Assembly: GCA_900473175.1 (NCBI GenBank)
Contig: UCKM01000001.1
Coordinates: forward strand, 1-64,000
DNA from: Hyphomicrobiales bacterium
GTDB taxonomy: Bacteria; Pseudomonadota; Alphaproteobacteria; Rhizobiales; Rhizobiaceae
Length of the DNA: 64,000 bases
Direction: 5' to 3'
Part shown: piece after piece, positions 25,770-34,855 of the stretch
Numbering within the stretch: position 1 is the first letter of the stretch
How the letters are laid out: each line of letters opens with the position of its first letter
Notes under the pieces: generated by a model
The model's database searches: none
The model's input: the letters and a program-made list of their open reading frames with translations, nothing else
Told to the model about the DNA's origin: nothing
Made by a program: the position numbers and the translations under genes

Positions 25770-26534
25770 ATGTCTATCGTGACAAAAGTGGCGCCACAGG
25801 CTCCAGCGAAGCCCAATGCCACACCAGAACAGGACAACAGCCAACAACAGGTGAAAGGCCGCGTCGACGCGATCGACAACAGCCGCCTGTTTGGGTGGGC
25901 TTTTGATCCGGCTAGTCCGGACAAACGGATGAAGATCCGGGTGCTTATCGACGGAAAGCCCATTGCCGAGGCGGTTGCCGATCGGGAGCGCCCTGACCTG
26001 CGGCGCAACGGGATCGGTGACGGGTCGCATGCCTTCGATGTCATGCTGCCAGATTTTGCCGCAAAGCGCGCGGCGGAACTGGTCGTTGTCGCGATTAGCG
26101 CCAATGGCGTGGAACATCCATTGCGTGTGCCTCGTCCGGACGAGCAGGCAGCAGAAGCGCTGATCGCCGCGCCGATGACGCGCATTCTCGACAAGCTCGA
26201 TGTGTTGATGGCCTCGCAGCGCCAGCTGCAGGTGAACCAGCGCTCGATCCAACGCAATACCACGACCGTACTCGACGGCGGTGGCAACGGCTCGACAGTG
26301 GATCTTGTCGATATCAGCGGCTCGATTGAAGCCTTGCGCGGCGACATCAGCCAGCGTCTGACCGAACTCGACGTGCACCTGATGCGCCTCGATGGCGTTG
26401 TCGCGGGATTGGAGACGCGCATCGAAACGATGCAGAAGCGGACCAATGGCGATGTAAAGCCACTGATTTTACTGCTGTTCATTCTGGTTGGCTTCGCTGC
26501 TGGCGCGGTGGTCGCAATGACTGCCTTTTCTTGA
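25770..26534 (+). CDS. membrane-anchored ExpE5/WgeE-like protein
   Basis: A 254-aa protein starting at ATG 25770 with AAAGGA before it (a GTG at 25746 is in frame but inside the previous gene). Residues 28-97 hold a beta-type module, with VDAIDNSRLFGWAFDPASPD and VADRERPDLRRNGIGDGSHAFDV, related to modules in the ExpE2- and ExpE6-like proteins. The middle is helical and probably coiled (residues 140-225). One C-terminal membrane helix, ILLLFILVGFAAGAVVAMTAF, ends the protein. It may hold glycosyltransferases at the membrane, but its function is unknown in the known EPS II clusters too. Confidence 0.75.
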   Translation: MSIVTKVAPQAPAKPNATPEQDNSQQQVKGRVDAIDNSRLFGWAFDPASPDKRMKIRVLIDGKPIAEAVADRERPDLRRNGIGDGSHAFDVMLPDFAAKRAAELVVVAISANGVEHPLRVPRPDEQAAEALIAAPMTRILDKLDVLMASQRQLQVNQRSIQRNTTTVLDGGGNGSTVDLVDISGSIEALRGDISQRLTELDVHLMRLDGVVAGLETRIETMQKRTNGDVKPLILLLFILVGFAAGAVVAMTAFS

Positions 26535-26553
26535 GATCATGGAGTAGCAACAC

Positions 26554-28794
26554 GTGCTTCCCGACGAAAAAGACGTAGCGCCGGCATCCCGATCCGGCAA
26601 AATGCCGGAACGCCATCCAATGGTCATGGAAGGCGAGATGGTGGTCGGTTGTCCGATCGATGACACGCTGATCCTCGTTCTCGGTATAGGCGGGCTGACC
26701 TCCGAGCAGGTCACGGTGTTTCTGAATGGCGACCCGGCGATGAGCCTCAAGGTGCCGCTGGTCAGCTGGCACCTGAAAGAACCGTCACCCGCTGGAACGC
26801 ATGGCTTTGTCGCTATCGTGCCAACCAATATCCTGCGGCGGCGGTCGCTGAAGACGGTCTTGTTCCAGCACAAGGCGCAAGCGACCCGCTATGCCTTCGC
26901 CGGCCGTGCGGCTGCTATCGGCGACCTTGTCGCAATGGTCACGGATCTTGCGGGAGCGGATTTGCCGGTTGTCATCGATGGACTGGTGGAAGGCCTGATT
27001 TCAGGGCCGATCGGTCGCAAGAAGCTTTCGGCGATAACGGCCCTGCTGCAGGCAGGGGCGCGGTCGGACGGCTGCGTGGAACTCATCGGTGGAAGCGACG
27101 AGGGTGAAATATTCGTTCAGGGCTGGGCACAGGACCTGACGCCATCAGTGACGCGCCTGCTGATCAGCGGCAAGACACCTTCAATTGCAGAATGCTCGAT
27201 CAGTGTGTTTGCTCGGCCCGACCTGCAGGATCAGGCCTCAGGCTTTGCCGGCCTGCTGCTTGCAAGCGAAATTGTCGAGCCTAATGATATCGAACGGCTG
27301 CTGTTTCGCGGCCGTCGGGGTTGGCGCTTTACCGAAGTCTATGACCGCCGCGTGATTGCAGGTTCGCGTGAGACGCCCGGGCACGTACGCGCCATCCTGC
27401 CGCGGGTGCGCAGTTCGACAGAAATCCTTCTGCGCATGCGCTCGGCCGCCAACCGGTTTGACGGCGCCGAGACTGTGTCGAGCCTGCCATTTCCCGTGCG
27501 CATGGGGATCGACAATGTCTACCGCGTCGAAGGCAGCGGACTGCTCGTTTCCGGCTGGCTCCTTGATCCGGACAGCCATGTGGAAGCAGTCAAATTGCGG
27601 CGTCACCGCGGCGAGGCACAGCTCGACGGTAACTGGACCCGGGTTGACCGGCCCGATGTCACACGCGGTTTCGACAACCAGCCACCATTCAACGCCGGGC
27701 TAAATCCGAACCGGCACGCACACGGGTTCGTCGCCTTTGCGCCAGAACTTGAGGGCGACAGCACGGCGCCGTTCTATCTCGAACTGACGTTGAGCGATAC
27801 AAGACGCGCATTCATGCCGCTGACACCGACACGCCTCACGTCGCGCGATGCAGTGGTCAGGCAAATCCGTGCCATTGATCCGAATGCCTGGGCGCTGCGC
27901 CACATCATCGACCAGCAACTGGTTCCGTTGCTGCGCGTTGTCAGCCGCCCTGCCCCGGAAATCTTCGGCGTTGTCGATGTCGGCTCGTTCGATCAGGCAG
28001 AAGGCCCGGCCATTGTTATCGGCGTCGACGAGCGGGTCGAGGAAATAGCCCCCCTCCTGACCTTGCTGGCACTTGATCCCGAGACGCGCCGGGCGCCGAT
28101 CGTTATTGCCGCGGCGGCCGAGCTGATTGACCGAATTGGCGTCCACGTGCGCCGGTTGGCGGATTTCTATGGGCTGCGCTTGCGGCTCGTCTCTGCGAGC
28201 GGTTCGGAGGACCTCTACGATGCGCTCGAAGTCGGCGCCCGCGCCGTCGCCACCGAAACAGTCGTGTTTCTCGCCGCATCGCTGCTGCCGCGCAACACCG
28301 GCTGGTTTCACAAATTGCTTGCCGCCTATGCGGACCGCGAAGCCTGCGTGCTTTCGCCGACCCTTGCCTATGAAGACGATTCAATTCGTTGGGCTGGGAC
28401 ATGGGTGGCCGGCGCACAGTCCGACCGCGCGCTCATCAGCCGGTATGCCGGTTATCCCATCGATGCCGTGACCGGCATGGGCACGACGGAAGTTGCAACG
28501 GCGACGTTCGAATGCTGCGTCTTGCCACGCGACGCGCTGTTCTCGGTCGGCGGCTTCACGCGCGGTTATCTCGGAACGCACGAGAAGGGTCTCGATCTCG
28601 GCCTCAAGCTCAAGCAGTCGGGTCTCAAATCCTATTGGCTGCCATCGGCGCAGATGCTTGGTTCGGACGACATCTCGGTCTCGGACAAGGCGTCAACAAT
28701 CGCCCTGATCGAACGCATCGACCGCCAGGTGTTCGACTCCCGCTGGGCCAAAATTCTCACGAAAGATGGTATTCCATCGGAGGTCAATAAATGA
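26554..28794 (+). CDS. large modular ExpE6/WgeF-like protein with degenerate glycosyltransferase domain
   Basis: A 746-aa protein from GTG 26554 with GGAG upstream. It carries at least two copies of the GW-x-x-D module: EIFVQGWAQDLTPSVTRLLI near residue 186 and SGLLVSGWLLDPDSHVEAV near residue 330, the latter followed by RPDVTRGF and HGFVAF. The last 250 residues look like a GT-A glycosyltransferase (NTGWFHKLLAAYADREACVL, GGFTRGYLGTHEKGLDLGLKLKQSGL), but I do not see a clear DXD metal motif. It may therefore be a non-catalytic relative or use unusual residues. Overlaps the next gene by four bases. Confidence 0.78.
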   Translation: MLPDEKDVAPASRSGKMPERHPMVMEGEMVVGCPIDDTLILVLGIGGLTSEQVTVFLNGDPAMSLKVPLVSWHLKEPSPAGTHGFVAIVPTNILRRRSLKTVLFQHKAQATRYAFAGRAAAIGDLVAMVTDLAGADLPVVIDGLVEGLISGPIGRKKLSAITALLQAGARSDGCVELIGGSDEGEIFVQGWAQDLTPSVTRLLISGKTPSIAECSISVFARPDLQDQASGFAGLLLASEIVEPNDIERLLFRGRRGWRFTEVYDRRVIAGSRETPGHVRAILPRVRSSTEILLRMRSAANRFDGAETVSSLPFPVRMGIDNVYRVEGSGLLVSGWLLDPDSHVEAVKLRRHRGEAQLDGNWTRVDRPDVTRGFDNQPPFNAGLNPNRHAHGFVAFAPELEGDSTAPFYLELTLSDTRRAFMPLTPTRLTSRDAVVRQIRAIDPNAWALRHIIDQQLVPLLRVVSRPAPEIFGVVDVGSFDQAEGPAIVIGVDERVEEIAPLLTLLALDPETRRAPIVIAAAAELIDRIGVHVRRLADFYGLRLRLVSASGSEDLYDALEVGARAVATETVVFLAASLLPRNTGWFHKLLAAYADREACVLSPTLAYEDDSIRWAGTWVAGAQSDRALISRYAGYPIDAVTGMGTTEVATATFECCVLPRDALFSVGGFTRGYLGTHEKGLDLGLKLKQSGLKSYWLPSAQMLGSDDISVSDKASTIALIERIDRQVFDSRWAKILTKDGIPSEVNK

Positions 28795-30119
28795 CGGAAC
28801 AACTTCGGGTTCTCGTGGTCTCACATGCCCACCCGAGCATCTCGCTGGGAGGCGCCGAAATCGCCTCGTACAATCTTCACAAGGGCTTGAACACCCTACC
28901 GGGCGTACAGTCGGTGTATCTGGCGCGCGCTGGTCATCCCATTCCGCGCCACGGAACCACGGCTTTGATGAGCCTGCGCCGCAGCAGCGATGAAATCCTG
29001 TTTCACGCCGACGAGTATGACCACTTCTACCTGTCGAACAACAATACCGACGAAATTCGCCGCGATCTTCTGCGTTTCGTCGGCGACCTCAATCCGCACG
29101 TGGTGCATTTCCATCACGTGCTTGGCCTTGGTCTCGAGGCGCTTTACGCAATCCGTGAAGCGCTTCCGGACACGGCAATTCTGGTGACGTTCCACGAGTT
29201 CCTGTCCATCTGTCACAATCACGGCCAGATGGTGAAGGCAGGTTCCGCCAAACTCTGCAACGAAGCTTCCCCCATCGATTGCCACGGATGCTTCCCCGAT
29301 ATCCCGCCGGCACGCTTCCTGAAGCGGGAGCGGTTTGTTCGCGGCATGCTTGAGCTTGCCGACGCCTTCGTATCACCGAGCATGTTTCTTGCCCGCCGAT
29401 ACGCGGAATGGGGCCTCGATCCGGAAAAGCTGAGCGTCATCGAAAACGGCATCTTCATCGATGGCGTGACGCCGCCGCGTGAACTGACGGGGCCCAAGCC
29501 CCGCCGGGGCCGGTTTGCCTATTTTGGCCAGATGACGCCGTTCAAGGGGGTCGACGTGCTGATCGACGCGGTATCCCGCGTTCCGGAGGAAATCTGGGGC
29601 GAAGATTCGCGCCTTATGATCTTCGGCGGCAATCTCGAAAAGCAGCCGCGCGATTTTCAGGACCGCATGGAAAAACTGATCGAGGATGCGGGAACGCGCG
29701 TTCGCTTCTACGGCGCCTATCAGAATTCCGAGATGCCGCGTCTGATGCAATCGGTCGATTGGGTGGTGATGCCTTCCGTATGGTGGGAAAACTCCCCGAT
29801 CGTCATCCAGGAAGCGCTGCATCATCGCCGCCCGATCATCTGCTCCAACATTGGCGGCATGGCCGAGAAGGTGCGCGACGGCGAGGACGGCCTGCACTTT
29901 CGAGTGCGCAGCGCCGAGGATCTCGCCGACCGATTCACCGAGGTGCTGAGCGATGCGACAATATGGGACGGGCTGCACCAGAGCATCCGGCAGCCAACCA
30001 ACCACATCGAATGTGCCGAAGCGCACCTGGCACTCTATCAACGACTACTGAAATCGACACGCAACCAACCGATCAACATCACGACCAATGCGGACATCGT
30101 TCTCTCGCAAGCGAGCTGA
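28791..30119 (+). CDS. GT4-family glycosyltransferase, ExpE7/WgeG-like
   Basis: A 442-aa GT-B enzyme and paralogue of the gene at 24503. It shows SHAHPSISLGGAEIASYNLHKGL at the N-terminus, the cysteine stretch CNEASPIDCHGCFPDIPP, and the donor motifs GRFAYFGQMTPFKGVDVLIDA, DWVVMPSVWWENSPIVIQEAL and GGMAEKVRDGEDGLHF. The C-terminal 40 residues beyond the fold are Asn/Thr-rich. It probably adds one of the two sugars of the repeat unit. Starts within the preceding stop (ATGA). Confidence 0.88.
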   Translation: MTEQLRVLVVSHAHPSISLGGAEIASYNLHKGLNTLPGVQSVYLARAGHPIPRHGTTALMSLRRSSDEILFHADEYDHFYLSNNNTDEIRRDLLRFVGDLNPHVVHFHHVLGLGLEALYAIREALPDTAILVTFHEFLSICHNHGQMVKAGSAKLCNEASPIDCHGCFPDIPPARFLKRERFVRGMLELADAFVSPSMFLARRYAEWGLDPEKLSVIENGIFIDGVTPPRELTGPKPRRGRFAYFGQMTPFKGVDVLIDAVSRVPEEIWGEDSRLMIFGGNLEKQPRDFQDRMEKLIEDAGTRVRFYGAYQNSEMPRLMQSVDWVVMPSVWWENSPIVIQEALHHRRPIICSNIGGMAEKVRDGEDGLHFRVRSAEDLADRFTEVLSDATIWDGLHQSIRQPTNHIECAEAHLALYQRLLKSTRNQPINITTNADIVLSQAS

Positions 30120-30165
30120 CGCTGAAATACCGTTAAGTCCGAAAGCCAAACGGAGGTAATTTTCT

Positions 30166-31353
30166 ATGGCACGCGTACTCGTAATGATCCCCTCAGGCGA
30201 AGTCTACGATCACGATAGTGTTCGCTGGTACAACTACAAGGATGTTCAGCGCAGCATCAATCACTACCACAACATTGGCGATGCCTTTGTGTTCGATTCG
30301 TCCCTCAAGCTGATGAATTACGACAAGCTCGGCGTTCTTCCCATTGCAGAACCAAAGATGGAAGATATCGACCGTCTTCGCGAAGAATATGACTTCGTCT
30401 TTTTGCGCGGTTCCAACTACGTGCATAATTCCATGGGCTGGCTCCAGACCATTCCGGTGCTGAAGCGCCTCGGTCTGCCGGTCATCGCCTTCGGCATTGG
30501 CGCGCAGGCGCCGGTCAAGGGAAAGCTCGAACTCTCGGAAGAGACAAAGACCGTCCTTCATATGATGGCCGACTCGACCGCTTCCATCGGCGTTCGCGGC
30601 GCATACTCTGCGCAGGTCCTTTGGGATATCGGTATCCGCAACGTCAGGATTGTCGGCTGCCCGACGGCGTTCCGCCGGAACGATCCGGAAATGCGCATCA
30701 AGCTGCCAGCACTCGACGATGTCCAGAACATCGGCATCACGATGCGCCGTGAAGTCTCCCCGACCTATGCTCAGGATATCAAACGCTACCTGACGTTCCA
30801 TCGCGACCTCGTCAAGGAACTGGCCGGGCGCTTCGATGCCGTGCTGATGTCGCAGGGCGAAGTCGAGGAAAAGAAGCTCGTCTTCGGTACGGAAGAACAG
30901 AAAGCCGAAGCGATCGCTGCACTGAAGGCGAACAAGTGGGTTTCGGACTGGTTCCTCGATGAGACTGTCGAGAAGCTCTATCGCGAACGCATGTTCTACT
31001 CGGACGTCGTTGCCGATTATGAAGACCTCGTCCAGTCCAAGGACCTTGTTCTCGGCTATCGCCTGCACGGCAATCTGATGGCCTTGTCCAACGGCACGCC
31101 GTCGATCTACTTCACCTATGACAGCCGTACTGTCGAGTTCGCCGAGACCTACCAGATCCCGAGCTACGACGTCTTCAGCAACAAGGAATTCAAGCTCGAG
31201 GATTATTGGGATCAGTCGCTGTTCGATAAATACAACCGCGCTTGGTATCAGACCTATGGCGAAATGCACCGCTTCCTGACGGAAAACGGCGTTGATCACA
31301 AGATGACTGACACCAGCAAGCGCATCAAAGAACCCGTCCGCAAGGTTGCATAA
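30166..31353 (+). CDS. polysaccharide pyruvyl transferase family protein, ExpE8/WgeH-like
   Basis: A 395-aa protein of the pyruvyl-transferase type: IGDAFVFDSSLKLMNYDKLGV near residue 35, VFLRGSNYVHNSMGW, LPVIAFGIGAQAP, STASIGVRGAYSAQVLWDIGIRNVRIVGCPTAFRR, and the late GYRLHGNLMALSNGTPSIYFTYDSRTVEFAE, where the RLHG motif is characteristic. It would transfer pyruvate from phosphoenolpyruvate to form the ketal on galactose, a known decoration of galactoglucan. The start ATG has a good CGGAGGTAA site. It is joined to the next gene by a TAATG overlap. Confidence 0.82.
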   Translation: MARVLVMIPSGEVYDHDSVRWYNYKDVQRSINHYHNIGDAFVFDSSLKLMNYDKLGVLPIAEPKMEDIDRLREEYDFVFLRGSNYVHNSMGWLQTIPVLKRLGLPVIAFGIGAQAPVKGKLELSEETKTVLHMMADSTASIGVRGAYSAQVLWDIGIRNVRIVGCPTAFRRNDPEMRIKLPALDDVQNIGITMRREVSPTYAQDIKRYLTFHRDLVKELAGRFDAVLMSQGEVEEKKLVFGTEEQKAEAIAALKANKWVSDWFLDETVEKLYRERMFYSDVVADYEDLVQSKDLVLGYRLHGNLMALSNGTPSIYFTYDSRTVEFAETYQIPSYDVFSNKEFKLEDYWDQSLFDKYNRAWYQTYGEMHRFLTENGVDHKMTDTSKRIKEPVRKVA

Positions 31354-32570
31354 TGCGCAAATGCCTCGCCATAGCGGTCGCCGCATTCTTTCTGGCGGCC
31401 GCTGGGCCTGCTCTTGGCCAGGACACGGAGAGCGCCACGCTCTCCGTGTCCGGCCCGGAGGAAATGGTGTTCGATTGGGCCAAGCAGGCTTGTGTCAAAT
31501 CGCATGTCCCTGATGCGCCGGCACGCGCCTTCCGCGATGGCGACGGCAATGTGCATCTGATTGCCAGCCACAATGACAATCGCCGCTTCAGCGGTCCCGA
31601 CCTCAACCACTTGCAGCCCGAATGTGCGGTCATCTACCAGGCGAAGAAATCGAATGTTCTCGGCCAATATGATGATATGGGCTGGATCAGCGGCCTGTGG
31701 ACCGGTGACGGCAAGACCGTTTACGCGCTCGCGCATATGGAACTGCGTGGCAATCGCGCGCCCGGCCTTTGCAGCAACAAATCTTACAGTTCCTGCCTGC
31801 TCAATACAGTGACTGCGCTTGTTTCGCATGATGGCGGCAAGAGCTTTGCGCCGGAATCCGGGTCAGGCACGGGACCGATGGTGGCCAACCTTCCCTACCC
31901 GTTTCCGAATGACCGCACTGCGCGTGTCGGCTATGCCAACCCGACCAATATCATCAAACGCGATGGCTGGTACTACGCCATGGTGTTCGCCGATGGATAT
32001 CGCGATCAGAAGCGCGGCAACTGCGTCCTGCGCACCCGCGATCTAGGTGATCCATCATCGTGGCGGGCATGGGACGGCAAGGATTTCTCCGTCCAGTTTA
32101 TTGATCCATTCCGGCAACAGACCGGCGATTCCAAGGACCATGTCTGCACGCCCGTCTCGACGGCGAAGATCGGCCGCATGATCGGGTCGATATCCGAGTA
32201 CAGGGGCTCTGACGAGGTTATCGCTGTGTTTGGCGACCGCCGGACGGAGGATGGCAAGACGGCCTCCGGCATCTACGCATCGACATCCAAGGACCTCGTG
32301 CATTGGTCGGAACCCAGGCTCATTTTCGAGGCACCGCTCCTATGGGAGGATAGTTGCGGCGCGGAAGGCAAGGTTTTCTACCCTTCCCTGCTCGATCCTG
32401 ACGCAAGGACCCCGTCATTCCAGGATTCCGGAGACAGGGCCTATATCTATTTCACGCGCTACCGGCTTACGGGATGCAAGGTGACGTGGGACAGGGACCT
32501 CGTTCGAATACCGGTCAAGATTTTCATGGGAGGAATGGTGAAGGGAAAGGGAGGAGGCACGCCGCAGTAA
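31353..32570 (+). CDS. secreted beta-propeller protein (glycosidase/sialidase-like fold), function unknown
   Basis: A 405-aa protein with a signal peptide (residues 1-22, ending ALGQ). The mature part repeats the pattern of five-bladed propellers: AFRDGDGNVHLIASHNDNRRF, TVTALVSHDGGKSFAPE (an Asp-box), YANPTNIIKRDGWYYAMVF, and GIYASTSKDLVHWSEPRLIF. Eight or more Cys residues suggest disulphides in the periplasm or outside the cell. Acidic residues in GH43/GH68-like positions are possible but cannot be assigned. Its start overlaps the pyruvyl-transferase stop, so it is part of the exopolysaccharide operon. It could trim, bind or process the polymer. I know of no counterpart in the classical S. 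meliloti wge operon. Confidence 0.65.
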   Translation: MRKCLAIAVAAFFLAAAGPALGQDTESATLSVSGPEEMVFDWAKQACVKSHVPDAPARAFRDGDGNVHLIASHNDNRRFSGPDLNHLQPECAVIYQAKKSNVLGQYDDMGWISGLWTGDGKTVYALAHMELRGNRAPGLCSNKSYSSCLLNTVTALVSHDGGKSFAPESGSGTGPMVANLPYPFPNDRTARVGYANPTNIIKRDGWYYAMVFADGYRDQKRGNCVLRTRDLGDPSSWRAWDGKDFSVQFIDPFRQQTGDSKDHVCTPVSTAKIGRMIGSISEYRGSDEVIAVFGDRRTEDGKTASGIYASTSKDLVHWSEPRLIFEAPLLWEDSCGAEGKVFYPSLLDPDARTPSFQDSGDRAYIYFTRYRLTGCKVTWDRDLVRIPVKIFMGGMVKGKGGGTPQ

Positions 32571-32628
32571 TCGATTGGCAAGAGTTGTCTATCTCTGAAA
32601 TGTTTCTCAATCCCTCAGGAGTATTCCC

Positions 32629-33648
32629 ATGACCGTTCTTGTTACCGGTGGCGCAGGCTACATCGGCAGCCACATGACATTGGCGTTGAAAGACGCAGGC
32701 CGTTCCGTTGTCGTGCTCGATGATCTGAGCTGCGGCTTTCCATGGCTGGTGCCGGATGATGTGCCTTTGGTGCGCGGCGATGTCGGCGACCAGTCACTTG
32801 TCCGCGATATCATTCGCAAGCATGAAGTCACGGCGATTTTGCATTTCGCCGGTTCCATTGTCGTACCGGACTCCGTCCGCGATCCGCTCTTCTACTACCG
32901 AAACAATACGGTGCAGTCCCGCGGCCTGATCGAAACCGCAATCGCGGAAGGTATCCGCAACTTCATCTTTTCGTCCACCGCAGCCGTCTATGGCGAGCCG
33001 GAACGGACGCCCATTACCGAGGACATGCCCCATCAACCGATCTCGCCGTACGGGACGTCGAAGCTCATGACCGAATGGATGTTGCGCGATGCTGCGGTCG
33101 CGCACCCCGATTTCAACTATGTGGCGCTGCGCTATTTCAATGTGGCTGGGGCCGATCCGCAATTGCGTTCGGGCCAGTCCTTTCCCCGCGCCACACATCT
33201 CATCAAGATCGCAAGCCAGGCGGCGACAGGCGAGCGTTCGCACATCGAGGTCTACGGGACCGACTATCCGACGTCGGACGGAACCTGCATCCGCGACTAT
33301 ATTCATGTGAGTGATCTTGCGCAGGCCCATCTTTGCGCCTTGAATTATCTTGAAGCTGGAGGCCAGAGCACGGCGGCCAATTGCGGCTATGGCTACGGCT
33401 ATTCCGTGCTCGAGATCATTGATGCGGTGAAACGCGTGTCCGGCGTCGACTTTCCGGTAAAGGTAGCACCTCGCCGCGCAGGCGACCCGGCCATTCTGGT
33501 TGCGGGCAATGAACGCGTGCGAAATCTCTTCGGCTTCGTGCCGAAACGCGATGATCTCGATCAGATTGTGGGGGATGCCTTGGCGTGGGAGCGGCGATTG
33601 CAGGTTTTGCGAACGGAACAGGACGCGAAGACGCTTGTGCCGGCCTGA
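32629..33648 (+). CDS. galE: UDP-glucose 4-epimerase
   Basis: A 339-aa extended short-chain dehydrogenase that interconverts UDP-glucose and UDP-galactose. NAD-binding GGAGYIGSH lies at residues 7-15, the catalytic pair YGTSK at residues 141-145 with a Ser/Thr region FSSTAAVYG before it, and ALRYFNVAGADP follows. The C-terminal part, ANCGYGYGYSVLEIIDAVKRV, is typical. It lies 58 bases after the propeller gene on the same strand, probably in the same operon, and would supply UDP-galactose for galactoglucan. Length is normal. Confidence 0.93.
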   Translation: MTVLVTGGAGYIGSHMTLALKDAGRSVVVLDDLSCGFPWLVPDDVPLVRGDVGDQSLVRDIIRKHEVTAILHFAGSIVVPDSVRDPLFYYRNNTVQSRGLIETAIAEGIRNFIFSSTAAVYGEPERTPITEDMPHQPISPYGTSKLMTEWMLRDAAVAHPDFNYVALRYFNVAGADPQLRSGQSFPRATHLIKIASQAATGERSHIEVYGTDYPTSDGTCIRDYIHVSDLAQAHLCALNYLEAGGQSTAANCGYGYGYSVLEIIDAVKRVSGVDFPVKVAPRRAGDPAILVAGNERVRNLFGFVPKRDDLDQIVGDALAWERRLQVLRTEQDAKTLVPA

Positions 33649-33819
33649 AGCATCAGCGGAGCAGATGGGCAGCGGGGCGCTGCGGCGACGCTTAGACGGC
33701 TGATGATCACGCTTTTGTCATTGAAGCCGAAGGGCCGAAACGGGTAAGCATGAGGTGGTCCACGCCCCATGGCTGATTGTCAGACGGAAACTGGGCCACG
33801 TTGAAAGGTTAAGGTTTCC

Positions 33820-34821
33820 ATGATCGAGCCACGCAAGCTTGGCCAGCCGACAATCGCGGACGTTGCAGAGCTCGCGGGCGTGTCCCGTGCGATCGCATCA
33901 CGAGCGTTGTCGAGCGAACCAAGACCCGTTTCAGCTGACAAACGTGAACGCGTGCTGCAGGCCGCGCGCACGCTTGGCTATAAGCCCAATCTGCTTGCAC
34001 GCAGTCTTACGACAAAGACCGTCAATCTCGTCGCAGTTGTCGTCAACCACATCCACGATCTCTCCGATCTCGACCTCTTCGATCATCTGATCAGCGAAAT
34101 CCAGTCGATCGGGAAGCAGGTGATTTTCGTTCGGGTCGGCTCATCGGAGCGCATCGAGGAGTTTCTGCGCAACGGTATCGCATATCACGTCGACGCGGCC
34201 CTGGTCTTTTCGGATTTCGCCAACGCAGCCACGGTGCGCAAGATGTTTCGCAATGACAGCGTGCTGATGCTGAATGGCATGCGGGACGACGGAGCGCCAG
34301 CCATTATTCCGGACGAACTCACTGGAATCGCCGCTGCCGTTGCGGATGCGGCTGAGAAAGGCGTCCGCACCGCGATTCTTGTAACCGGCCGTTCGGCCTC
34401 AGCGGTCGAGCAGGCCCGCGTCGGCCACTACAAGGCCGAGCTTCAGCGCCATGGAATATCGCTCATTGCCGAGATGCGCGGCGACTATTCATACCAGAGT
34501 GGCCGCCGCGTTGCGGCATCACCTGCTTGGCAAAAAGCTGACGCCGTATTCTGCACATCCGACGCCATGGCCATGGGTGTCCTCGATGTGCACAGGAACG
34601 CCCTGTTGGAGAACAAGCCAAAGTCGTTCCTGCTCTATGGCTTCGACGATGTCACGCTGGCTGAGTATGAAGCCTACCCGATATCATCGATAGGCTATGA
34701 CAAGACGGTCTATATCAAGGAAATCCTGCGATTCCTGTCGACGCCAAAAGAGTTCCAGTCGGCCGGCATGCTGGTCCAGGTTCCGACCTATTTCGTTTCG
34801 CGAACAAGTTCCCGAAAATGA
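33820..34821 (+). CDS. LacI-family transcriptional regulator
   Basis: A 333-aa regulator. The N-terminal helix-turn-helix TIADVAELAGVSRAIASRAL and hinge part ERVLQAARTLGYKPNLLARSL match LacI. The following effector-binding domain has VNLVAVVVNHIHDLSDLDLFDHLI and ends FYGFDDVTL-like (LLYGFDDVTLAEYEAYPISSIGY). It converges with the amino-acid ABC transporter operon and is separated from it by a hairpin. The LacI-type operator found at that operon's promoter (38707-38724) is the likely target. The effector is unknown, though LacI proteins commonly bind sugars. Confidence 0.9.
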   Translation: MIEPRKLGQPTIADVAELAGVSRAIASRALSSEPRPVSADKRERVLQAARTLGYKPNLLARSLTTKTVNLVAVVVNHIHDLSDLDLFDHLISEIQSIGKQVIFVRVGSSERIEEFLRNGIAYHVDAALVFSDFANAATVRKMFRNDSVLMLNGMRDDGAPAIIPDELTGIAAAVADAAEKGVRTAILVTGRSASAVEQARVGHYKAELQRHGISLIAEMRGDYSYQSGRRVAASPAWQKADAVFCTSDAMAMGVLDVHRNALLENKPKSFLLYGFDDVTLAEYEAYPISSIGYDKTVYIKEILRFLSTPKEFQSAGMLVQVPTYFVSRTSSRK

Positions 34822-34822
34822 A

Positions 34823-34845
34823 ATGGGCCGAAAGCTCCGGCCCAT
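34823..34845. terminator. bidirectional hairpin between the convergent lacI-type gene and ABC operon
   Basis: ATGGGCCG-aaagctc-CGGCCCAT gives an eight-pair stem directly after the regulator's stop and just before the solute-binding gene's stop on the other strand. No long T-run follows on either strand, but location strongly suggests a shared terminator. Confidence 0.65.
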
Positions 34846-34855
34846 ACATTGTCCA

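Noticed and set aside
30193-31386. 397-codon minus-strand frame opposite the pyruvyl transferase gene
   Set aside because: Antisense shadow. The plus strand carries RLHG and other family motifs with a good start site.
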